A stretch of DNA of 5,410 nucleotides, taken from NCBI GenBank assembly GCA_947486475.1, contig CANKTR010000062.1:1-5410 (forward strand), given 5' to 3'. The DNA comes from Microbacteriaceae bacterium (GTDB lineage: Bacteria > Actinomycetota > Actinomycetes > Actinomycetales > Microbacteriaceae). A program made the translations under genes and the position numbers. Positions 1 through 4,427 of this stretch are shown in pieces; within the stretch, counting starts at the first letter, position 1, and each line of letters starts with the position of its first letter. Under the pieces are notes generated by a model. The model was not told where the DNA came from. It saw nothing but the letters and a program-made list of their open reading frames with translations, and ran no database searches.

Positions 1-1
1 C

Positions 2-244
2 GACCTGTGCGAACCCCCGATACTTGTCCTCAACCGCGCAACCCCGGGGTCCGGTGCCGATGCGGCGGACGCCATTCATCGCTTCAGTGACCACATCGTG
101 CGAACCGTCATCCCGGCCGACGGGAGAAGGGGAGTCGACGAGGCATTGGGTCGAGCCCGGAGTCACCCCATATTGTGGCGACAGGTCGTAGAACATGCGG
201 GAGTGAAATTACCGACTCCGCGGAAGATGCGGTGGCGGCGGTAG
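2..244 (+). CDS. C-terminal end of a ParA/Soj/CpaE-like P-loop ATPase (5' end outside window)
   Basis: An open frame enters from the left edge and ends at TAG (242-244), giving 80 residues. It opens with DLCEPPILVLNRATPGSG, which resembles the late beta-strand and NR motif of ParA/MinD/CpaE-type ATPases, where the Asn-Arg contacts the nucleotide base. A stretch follows with VIPADGRRGVDEALGRAR, similar to the 'IP.D...v..A...g' segment near the end of that family. The tail is basic (PRKMRWRR). The Walker A and B motifs would lie upstream, so the family call rests only on this C-terminal part. The stop is 10 nt before the kinase ATG, which suggests one operon. Soj/ParA-like genes also occur near whiB1 in other actinobacteria (my recollection). 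The reading frame is well supported; the product name is an inference. Confidence 0.55.
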   Translation, partial: DLCEPPILVLNRATPGSGADAADAIHRFSDHIVRTVIPADGRRGVDEALGRARSHPILWRQVVEHAGVKLPTPRKMRWRR

Positions 245-254
245 CCTGTAAAGC

Positions 255-1742
255 ATGCTGACCCTCGCCGAAATCGTCGCGGAACAGGCGTCGTTGCCTG
301 CCGATGACGTCGAGTGGTTGCAGGACCTCGTTCGCGAGGGCCAACTTGTCGCCGACCTTTCGCTCGCGGACATCGCGATGTGGGTGCGGACGAAGGATGG
401 CTCGTGGGTCGCGGTTGCGCTCTTTCGGGCGAGCACGGCGAGCACTGTTTTCTATCGCGACATTGTCGGCACACGCATCAGCGACCCCTGGGACAAGTTA
501 GTCGACGAGTGCCAGCGTCGGGGAACGATGGTCGAACCGACCGAGCCGATCTGGTTCGAAGAGACGGTAACGGTGGTCCGGGCAATTCCGATTCGCCGCC
601 GCGGAGGTCCTGAGCCCATCGCGGTGCTGACCCGCCACGCTCTCGTGACGGACAACACCGCGAATCGACAGGCGCAGACGTTCATTGAATCCGCCGAGCA
701 GATCTATTCGATGATTGCTGAAGGAGACTTCCCCGATCCGTCGCAGCGCGACGGTCCGAAACTCGGCGCACCGCGTGCGTCGGACGGTCTGATCAAACTG
801 GACCGCGATGGCACCGTCACCTATGCGAGCCCCAACGCGTTGTCGTCGTTCAACCGGATGGGGTATTCGGCCCCGATGGAGGGGATGGGCCTCGCCGAAG
901 TTGCGCGACAAATCGGAAACACCGAAGCACTTGCCGCCAACGAAATGTTACCGATGGTGGTGAGCGGGCGTGTGGCGGGGCAAACCGACTTTTTCGCTGG
1001 GCCCACCATCATCGCGGTCCGCGGGATCCCGTTGACCCAGAGCGGCGAAAGAATCGGCGCCATCCTGTTGCTGCGTGACGTCACGGATCTTCGCCGGCAG
1101 GAACGCGAATTGTCGAGCAAGAACGCAACCATCCGCGAGATTCATCACCGGGTGAAAAACAATTTGCAAACAGTCGCCTCGCTGTTGCGCATCCAGGGCC
1201 GGCGGACCAAATCGGCGGCCGTCAAGGACGCCCTCGCCCAGGCGATGCGGCGGGTAGAGGCGATCGCGGTGGTTCACGACGCTCTCGCGACGGGGCTGGC
1301 ACAAACGGTGGACTTCGACGAGGTTGCCGCCCGCGTCTCGCCCCTTGCCGCCGAGGTCGCGAACACGGGCGGGCCGACGGTTCGACCCACGATTAAGGGC
1401 ACCTTTGGCGATCTGCCGAGCGAATTCGCGACCCCGTTGGCCATCGTCTTGACAGAACTCATCACGAACGCGGTGGAGCACGGTCTCAAAGACGTCACCG
1501 ATGGCACGGTGACCGTTCGAGCGGATCGCGCCGCCGACCATTTGCGCGTGTCGGTGAGTGACAACGGCCCAGGCGTCGATGCGTCGACAATCGGTCAGGG
1601 ACTCGGAACCCAGATCATCCGAACTCTCGTCGAGAACGAATTATCGGCGACAATCGAGTGGTCGCGCGGTGATGCGGGCGGAACGGTCGTGACGATTGAC
1701 ATTCCGCTGCGCTACATCGCGGCGGCGAAGGGTCTTAAATGA
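255..1742 (+). CDS. pdtaS: PdtaS-like sensor histidine kinase (GAF-PAS-HisKA_2-HATPase)
   Basis: A 495-residue cytosolic kinase with no membrane segments. By family, it autophosphorylates on His and passes the phosphate to the ANTAR-type RNA-binding regulator PdtaR, which is not in this window. The start MLTLAEIVAEQASLP aligns with the N-terminus of M. tuberculosis PdtaS, supporting the ATG at 255, although no strong Shine-Dalgarno is visible. Residues about 5-135 match the PdtaS-type GAF domain (LVADLSLADIAMWVR). Residues about 175-285 are a PAS domain (DGLIKLDRDGTVTYASPNAL). A short helical linker leads to the HisKA_2 H-box IHHRVKNNLQ; His298, directly before Arg, is the likely phospho-acceptor. 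The ATPase domain has N-box Asn405 (TELITNAVEHG), the DNGPG G1 box with Asp436, a GQGLGT G2 box at 447-452 and a final GGT at 475-477. All catalytic motifs are intact. It probably shares a transcript with the ATPase gene upstream and ends at the hairpin that begins right after its stop. Confidence 0.93.
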   Translation: MLTLAEIVAEQASLPADDVEWLQDLVREGQLVADLSLADIAMWVRTKDGSWVAVALFRASTASTVFYRDIVGTRISDPWDKLVDECQRRGTMVEPTEPIWFEETVTVVRAIPIRRRGGPEPIAVLTRHALVTDNTANRQAQTFIESAEQIYSMIAEGDFPDPSQRDGPKLGAPRASDGLIKLDRDGTVTYASPNALSSFNRMGYSAPMEGMGLAEVARQIGNTEALAANEMLPMVVSGRVAGQTDFFAGPTIIAVRGIPLTQSGERIGAILLLRDVTDLRRQERELSSKNATIREIHHRVKNNLQTVASLLRIQGRRTKSAAVKDALAQAMRRVEAIAVVHDALATGLAQTVDFDEVAARVSPLAAEVANTGGPTVRPTIKGTFGDLPSEFATPLAIVLTELITNAVEHGLKDVTDGTVTVRADRAADHLRVSVSDNGPGVDASTIGQGLGTQIIRTLVENELSATIEWSRGDAGGTVVTIDIPLRYIAAAKGLK

Positions 1743-1768
1743 CGAAACGCCTCCGAAGAGGCGTTTCG
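1743..1768. terminator. Hairpin terminator shared by convergent pdtaS and whiB1
   Basis: A perfect inverted repeat has 11-bp arms, CGAAACGCCTC (1743-1753) and GAGGCGTTTCG (1758-1768), with a 4-nt loop. It begins one base after the pdtaS stop and lies 10 nt past the whiB1 stop. Read from the whiB1 side the loop is TTCG closed by C-G, the very stable cUUCGg tetraloop. Read from the pdtaS side the loop is CGAA. Neither side has a long U tract; the whiB1 side is followed by TCATTT and the pdtaS side by GC-rich bases, which is common for actinobacterial terminators. Its placement between two converging stops supports a bidirectional terminator. Confidence 0.85.
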
Positions 1769-1778
1769 CGTTGGGGCG

Positions 1779-2027
1779 TTAGGACGCGCGGCGAGCGCGA
1801 GCTGCGCGGCGCTTGAGCGCACGACGCTCATCTTCGCTGAGGCCACCCCAGACACCGGAGTCCTGGTTGGACTCGATGGCGTACTGAAGGCAGTTTTCGA
1901 TGACGGGGCACTGCGCACAAACTTGCTTCGCCTTGTCAATTTGGTCAAGTGCCGGGCCAGTGTTGCCGACGGGGAAAAACAATTCCGGGTCGACCGTGAG
2001 GCAAGCGGCTTTATCGCGCCAATCCAT
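1779..2027 (-). CDS. whiB1: WhiB1-like [4Fe-4S] transcription factor
   Basis: An 82-residue Wbl protein starting MDWRDKAACLTVDPELFFPV, very close to M. tuberculosis WhiB1. Four cysteines, Cys9, Cys37, Cys40 and Cys46 (C-x27-C-x2-C-x5-C), bind the [4Fe-4S] cluster, which in WhiB1 reacts with nitric oxide. The GVWGG turn is at 58-62, followed by SEDERRALKRRAARARR, a basic tail that contacts DNA. By family, WhiB1 binds domain 4 of the primary sigma factor and is essential in mycobacteria. An in-frame ATG at 2054 would add nine residues. The ATG at 2027 is preferred because AAGGAGAT stands 4 nt upstream and MDWR is the family N-terminus. It converges on pdtaS and diverges from the membrane protein gene at 2205. 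The leader between 2028 and 2204 holds repeats and a possible promoter, described separately. Confidence 0.96.
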   Translation of the reverse strand: MDWRDKAACLTVDPELFFPVGNTGPALDQIDKAKQVCAQCPVIENCLQYAIESNQDSGVWGGLSEDERRALKRRAARARRAS

Positions 2028-2204
2028 GGTGATCTCCTTAATTGGTGCCGACACTCAATTGGGCCGACGGACGCCTCAAGAATTCGGCATCGTGGGTGGG
2101 ACGGAAGTGTTGGTAACCGCACGCGACATCGGGTGCGAACATCAACCTCTAATAGGTTCTCACGATTGGCCGATAAGGTCAAGGGTATTTGAGAGAATTG
2201 TTTA
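2028..2204. promoter_or_regulatory. Divergent whiB1 / membrane-protein intergenic region
   Basis: This 177-bp gap holds both divergent promoters and the whiB1 leader. For whiB1 (minus strand) the best match I find is a weak TTATCG (2171-2176), 16 bp, TATTAG (2149-2154). That would start transcription near 2142 and leave a leader of about 115 nt. A TTGACC at 2177-2182 is a better -35 by sequence, but it sits 22 bp from that -10. No clear promoter was found for the plus-strand gene; GAGAAT at 2193-2198 is a weak -10-like site 6 nt before its GTG, without a good -35. I saw no convincing CRP site. Promoter positions here are tentative. Confidence 0.4.
2040..2060. repeat. Inverted repeat just upstream of the whiB1 Shine-Dalgarno
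   Basis: The arms AATTGGTG (2040-2047) and CACTCAATT (2052-2060) pair with one bulged base around a 4-nt CCGA centre. On the whiB1 strand the last bases run straight into AATTAAGGAG, so the Shine-Dalgarno begins at the hairpin foot. In addition, AATTGGTGCCGAC (2040-2052) is repeated as AATTGGGCCGAC (2057-2068), a direct repeat with a single indel and 17-bp spacing. The sequence is seen directly. A role as an operator or an mRNA structure is only inference. Confidence 0.45.
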
Positions 2205-2603
2205 GTGGCCGTTAACCCTAAATCTTTCGCGGTGTATGCGATTGTCGCTATCGTGTTCCTTCAAACCCTTGGACTGTGGTTCGTTTCGGCGCTATTTGTC
2301 GTCGACACCGCGACGCAGCCATCGAACTCACTCGCTGGCGCAATCTTCCTCGACGTCATGATTATTCTGTCCGCAGCCGCGATGTCGGTCGCAACCGTGA
2401 TGTTCGCGCGGGGCCGGCCGGCGACTCGAAGCGCCATCATCGTGTGGCAAATGACGGTGATCGGAATCGGGATTGCCTCGGCACAGGGAACGGAACCGCG
2501 CTGGGACGTTGCTGCCCTGTTCATTGTGCCCGCCGCCGCGGTTACCGTTTTGTTGCTTTTCAGTCCCCACGTTTCGGGTCATCTTGACCCCGACGAACGC
2601 TGA
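2205..2603 (+). CDS. Small conserved actinobacterial membrane protein (Rv3217c-like position), function unknown
   Basis: A 132-residue protein starting at GTG (MAVNPKSFAVYAIVAIVFLQ). It shows four hydrophobic segments, at about residues 8-33, 42-68, 77-93 and 100-119, joined by short loops, with an acidic, hydrophilic end (HLDPDER). There is no signal-peptide cleavage pattern and no enzymatic motif I recognise. The polar PRWDVAALFIVPAA stretch leads into the last helix. Its place, divergent from whiB1, matches the small integral membrane protein gene Rv3217c near whiB1 in M. tuberculosis as I recall it, so it is probably an ortholog of that uncharacterised family. The start is chosen for the hydrophobic onset; a weak GAGAG lies 9-14 nt upstream. 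Four-helix topology is well supported; no function can be assigned. Confidence 0.8.
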   Translation: MAVNPKSFAVYAIVAIVFLQTLGLWFVSALFVVDTATQPSNSLAGAIFLDVMIILSAAAMSVATVMFARGRPATRSAIIVWQMTVIGIGIASAQGTEPRWDVAALFIVPAAAVTVLLLFSPHVSGHLDPDER

Positions 2604-2617
2604 TTGGTTCGGGTGCC

Positions 2618-2647
2618 TTGTCTAGGTAAGGTTCGCCTTTCTAGAAA
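2618..2647 (+). promoter_or_regulatory. Putative promoter of the VIT-family transporter gene
   Basis: TTGTCT (2618-2623) and TAGAAA (2642-2647) are separated by 18 bp, with 4 of 6 consensus matches in each box. Transcription would begin near 2654, about 23 nt before the ATG at 2677. The site is 14 nt after the membrane protein stop, so the transporter gene could have its own transcript despite being in the same direction. The spacer holds the iron-box-like sequence described next. Confidence 0.45.
2622..2644. promoter_or_regulatory. Candidate DtxR/IdeR-type metal box
   Basis: The 19 bp at 2622-2640, starting CTAGGTAAGG, matches the actinobacterial iron-box form TTAGGTAAGGCTTACCTAA (recalled) at 13 positions. 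Nine of these are consecutive (TAGGTAAGG), and CCT is conserved in the second half. The extended 23 bp is an imperfect palindrome with CTAG at both ends (2622-2625 and 2641-2644). It lies between the -35 and -10 boxes, where a bound regulator would block RNA polymerase. The match is partial, so this is a candidate only. It gains weight because the gene downstream encodes an Fe/Mn transporter family protein. Confidence 0.4.
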
Positions 2648-2676
2648 CTGGGGGACATTCTTGGTTGACTTGGCGG

Positions 2677-3384
2677 ATGTCGAGCGAAACCTCCGAACCT
2701 CACCGCGTCGCACACCTTGCCCGGTTGAACTGGCTTCGCGCCGGAGTGCTCGGTGCGAACGACGGAATAGTCTCGATTTCAGCCCTCGTTGTCGGTGTCG
2801 CCGCGGCGACATCGGACATCGGGCCCATCATGATTGCGGGAGTGGCCGGACTCGCCGCCGGAGCCATCTCAATGGGACTCGGCGAATATGTTTCCGTGAG
2901 CAGCCAGCGCGACAGCGAACTCGCCTTGATTGTCAGAGAAAAGCGTGACCTGATCGAGCAACCCGAGGCTGAACTGGCCGAGTTACAGACAATTTACGAA
3001 CACAAGGGTTTGAGCCCGGAGACAGCCAAGCAGGTCGCCAAGGAACTGACGGCTCACGACCCGATTCGCACACACCTCGAAGCCGAGTTCAACATTCTTG
3101 AAGCCCACATCGTCAACCCGTGGCACGCAGCGTTGTCGTCCACCGGATCGTTTCTCGCGGGCGCTCTGCTTCCGTTCCTGACGGTCTTGTTCGCCGCGGA
3201 ACAGTTCAGAATCCCGGCAACAATCGTTGCATCCATCGTCGCCCTCGCGGGCACGGGCGCTGCTGGCGCTTACTTAGGCGGCAGCTCGATGGCGAAATCG
3301 GTGATTCGGGTTGTCATCGGTGGATCGGCGGCACTCGCCGTCACGTTCGCGATTGGATCGCTCTTCAATACCTCGATGTCCTAG
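2677..3384 (+). CDS. VIT1/CCC1-family Fe(II)/Mn(II) transporter
   Basis: A 235-residue membrane protein of the vacuolar iron transporter family, which moves Fe(II) or Mn(II) out of the cytosol. The family signature LNWLRAGVLGANDGIVS is at residues 17-33, and SMGLGEYVSVSSQRDSE is at 65-81. Five membrane helices are expected: two at about 28-48 and 50-72, then three at about 152-174, 180-203 and 208-230. Between them, residues about 80-150 form a charged cytosolic domain rich in Glu (EQPEAELAELQTIYEHKG, then LEAEFNILEAH), the place where the family binds metal. Length is normal for the family. ATG 2677 is chosen; the alternative TTG at 2665 would add four residues and has GGGGGA 9 nt upstream, but the predicted transcript starts inside or just before that G run. 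The gene ends tail to tail with bcp, sharing CTAG. Whether iron or manganese is exported cannot be read from the sequence. Confidence 0.9.
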   Translation: MSSETSEPHRVAHLARLNWLRAGVLGANDGIVSISALVVGVAAATSDIGPIMIAGVAGLAAGAISMGLGEYVSVSSQRDSELALIVREKRDLIEQPEAELAELQTIYEHKGLSPETAKQVAKELTAHDPIRTHLEAEFNILEAHIVNPWHAALSSTGSFLAGALLPFLTVLFAAEQFRIPATIVASIVALAGTGAAGAYLGGSSMAKSVIRVVIGGSAALAVTFAIGSLFNTSMS

Positions 3385-3842
3385 ACGCCGAGTTTTTCGC
3401 GCAACATGTCAACGTGGCCGGTGGCCTTGACGTTGTAGAGCGCGTGGGTGATCACACCGTTTCCGTCGATGACGAACGTCGAGCGGATGACGCCTTGCAC
3501 CTCTTTGCCATACATGTTTTTCGTTCCGAAGGCACCGTAAGCCTTGAGAGCCTCTTTGCTCTCGTCCCCGAGCAGGAGGAAGGGAACGCTTTCCTCGTCG
3601 GCGAACTTCTGCAGGTCTTTGCCAGAGTCGGGGGAAACGCCGATGACGACATATCCCTTGCCCGTAAAGGCGGCCATGTTGTCGCGGAAGTCACAGGCCT
3701 GCGTGGTGCAGCCGGGGGTCATCGCCTTGGGGTAAAAGTAGACGATGACGTTCTGGCCCGCGAAGTCCGCGAGCGAGCGGTGTGTTCCCGACGCGTCGGG
3801 AAGAGTGAATGCGGGGGCTTTGTCGCCAGCGTTAAGTGTCAT
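3381..3842 (-). CDS. bcp: Thioredoxin-dependent thiol peroxidase, Bcp/PrxQ type
   Basis: A 153-residue cytosolic peroxiredoxin that reduces H2O2 and organic hydroperoxides using thioredoxin. The N-terminus MTLNAGDKAPAFTLPDASG is typical. The active-site segment YPKAMTPGCTTQACDFRD has Pro38, Thr42 and peroxidatic Cys45, with resolving Cys50 four residues on, the atypical 2-Cys arrangement of Bcp. Arg120 in GVIRSTFVID is the conserved active-site arginine. Length is normal and all catalytic residues are present. The ATG has no good Shine-Dalgarno. TATCCT ends 6 nt before it, so a leaderless transcript is plausible. The gene also lies 18 nt after the toxin stop on the same strand and may receive read-through. 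Its stop overlaps that of the Fe/Mn transporter gene; both proteins fit control of metal-driven peroxide damage, although they are on opposite strands. Confidence 0.96.
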   Translation of the reverse strand: MTLNAGDKAPAFTLPDASGTHRSLADFAGQNVIVYFYPKAMTPGCTTQACDFRDNMAAFTGKGYVVIGVSPDSGKDLQKFADEESVPFLLLGDESKEALKAYGAFGTKNMYGKEVQGVIRSTFVIDGNGVITHALYNVKATGHVDMLREKLGV

Positions 3843-3848
3843 GGTTTT

Positions 3849-3854
3849 AGGATA
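3849..3854 (-). promoter_or_regulatory. Putative -10 box of bcp (leaderless geometry)
   Basis: TATCCT on the minus strand (4 of 6 consensus) ends 6 nt before the bcp ATG, so the expected first transcribed base is at or next to the A of the start codon. The -35 position, 17 bp upstream inside the toxin 3' end, reads GAAATC and is weak. TTGACT is nearby but only 4 bp from the -10, too close to serve it. Confidence 0.4.
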
Positions 3855-3860
3855 CCTGAG

Positions 3861-4136
3861 TCAATTAGGAAGATTTCGATAGACAACTCGGCGGTGGCGT
3901 GCAGAAACCACGACGATGAGCAGCTCGGCATCTCGGACGCGATACACAATTCGATAGTCGCCCACCCTCACTCTGAACAGATCAGTGAACCCCGTTAGCT
4001 TCTTGCTCGCGGGGGGACGAGGGTGATTGGAGAGTAGTTCGGTAGCCCGGAAGATTCGTCCGCGCGTCGCGATATCAAAACCTTTCACGTTTTTGATCGC
4101 ATCACGAGACCAGGTAACGCGATACGGCTCAGTCAC
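3861..4136 (-). CDS. RelE/ParE-superfamily toxin of a type II toxin-antitoxin pair
   Basis: A 91-residue basic protein (MTEPYRVTWSRDAIKNVKGF). The second half carries the RelE-fold pattern KKLTGFTDLFRVRVGDYRIVYRV, residues 45-67, and ends SARHRRVVYR (78-87). Arg80 and Tyr86 sit about where E. coli RelE has catalytic Arg81 and Tyr87, and Lys45, Lys46 and Arg55 are possible RNA contacts. By family it would cut mRNA in the ribosome A site and slow growth when free of antitoxin. GTG 4136 is chosen because the protein then starts at the family N-terminus. It overlaps the antitoxin end by 8 nt (GTGACTGA), with no Shine-Dalgarno, suggesting translational coupling. An in-frame start at 4277 would lie deep in the antitoxin gene and adds unrelated sequence. 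The protein looks intact. RelE versus a ParE-like gyrase poison cannot be settled by eye, but RelE is favoured. Confidence 0.88.
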   Translation of the reverse strand: MTEPYRVTWSRDAIKNVKGFDIATRGRIFRATELLSNHPRPPASKKLTGFTDLFRVRVGDYRIVYRVRDAELLIVVVSARHRRVVYRNLPN

Positions 4137-4392
4137 GGGTAATGCCAAGTTCGGCTGCGACCTCGTCCAACGTATAGGTGGGCGCTCCGTTATCGACCTT
4201 TGCCAGGCTGGCGAGTGCCATCTCGATATCCCGCGAATCTTCGAGCACCTGGAGAGCAAGTTTGGCGAGTGCGGCATCCATAACGGCGACAGTCGGACGA
4301 CCGTGATCGGTGATGATGAGGGGTTCGTGCCGTGCGGCTTCGACGGTTTCCGCCCAGTTCTGGCGGGCGTGGGACGAGGTGACGGAGTTCAT
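4129..4392 (-). CDS. Phd/YefM-family antitoxin
   Basis: An 87-residue protein. Residues 5-38 (TSSHARQNWAETVEAARHEP followed by LIITDHGRPTVAVM) are the Phd/YefM DNA-binding N-domain: a helix, then the 'I.dhGrp.avl' strand. The C-terminal part, including YTLDEVAAELGI, would wrap around and neutralise the toxin. By family, the antitoxin alone or with its toxin represses its own promoter, and a 22-bp palindrome next to its start fits this. The ATG at 4392 has no room for a Shine-Dalgarno because the promoter -10 ends 6 nt before it; a leaderless mRNA is predicted. Its stop overlaps the toxin start, the standard antitoxin-first arrangement. Confidence 0.92.
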   Translation of the reverse strand: MNSVTSSHARQNWAETVEAARHEPLIITDHGRPTVAVMDAALAKLALQVLEDSRDIEMALASLAKVDNGAPTYTLDEVAAELGITRD

Positions 4393-4414
4393 GTCTAAAT
4401 TGTACTATTTAGAC
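4393..4414. promoter_or_regulatory. Palindromic operator of the toxin-antitoxin operon
   Basis: Perfect 8-bp arms GTCTAAAT (4393-4400) and ATTTAGAC (4407-4414) flank a palindromic GTAC core at 4402-4405. Only one pair of the 22-bp palindrome (4401/4406) does not match. It abuts the antitoxin ATG and covers the whole -10 box, so bound antitoxin would shut off initiation. It is clearly AT-richer than the flanking genes. Confidence 0.8.
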
Positions 4415-4427
4415 GAAATCGGGTCAA
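4399..4427 (-). promoter_or_regulatory. Sigma-70 type promoter of the toxin-antitoxin operon
   Basis: On the minus strand TTGACC (4422-4427, 5 of 6) is followed by exactly 17 bp and TACAAT (4399-4404, 5 of 6), the best promoter in the window. Six bases separate the -10 from the antitoxin ATG, so transcription should start at or within a base of the A of the start codon. The -35 contains the TGA stop of the upstream hydrolase gene (4424-4426). Confidence 0.8.

Noticed and set aside
948..1541. A 197-codon minus-strand open frame inside pdtaS
   Set aside because: It is entirely antisense to the PAS, H-box and ATPase coding sequence, which is conserved on the other strand; its own translation is low-complexity and Arg-rich.
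2028..2054. Upstream in-frame ATG giving a nine-residue longer WhiB
   Set aside because: The extension covers the Shine-Dalgarno and the inverted repeat, and family members begin at MDWR.
1712..2182. A 156-codon minus-strand frame across whiB1 and its leader
   Set aside because: It is out of frame with WhiB1, which carries the conserved cysteines, and would span the terminator.
2177..2182. TTGACC on the minus strand as the whiB1 -35 box
   Set aside because: The sequence is good, but no acceptable -10 lies 16-18 bp away; TATTAG is 22 bp distant. Left undecided, not called.
2584..2612. Possible hairpin at the end of the membrane protein gene (CGAAC and GTTCG)
   Set aside because: The stem is short and needs bulges, and no T tract follows; it also overlaps the coding end. 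Too weak for a terminator call.
3857..3866. TTGACT at the toxin stop, echoing TTGACC at the hydrolase stop, as possible duplicated borders of an inserted toxin-antitoxin module
   Set aside because: Flanking bases do not match beyond the short motif, so there is no evidence of a target-site duplication.
3120..3998. A 292-codon open frame on the plus strand, antisense to bcp and the toxin
   Set aside because: It overlaps three well-identified genes, has a composition typical of a shadow frame (rich in Arg, Gly and Val with no domain pattern) and resembles no family.
4137..4277. Longer in-frame start for the toxin
   Set aside because: It would overlap most of the antitoxin gene and add residues unlike RelE proteins; GTG at 4136 gives the usual start and overlap.
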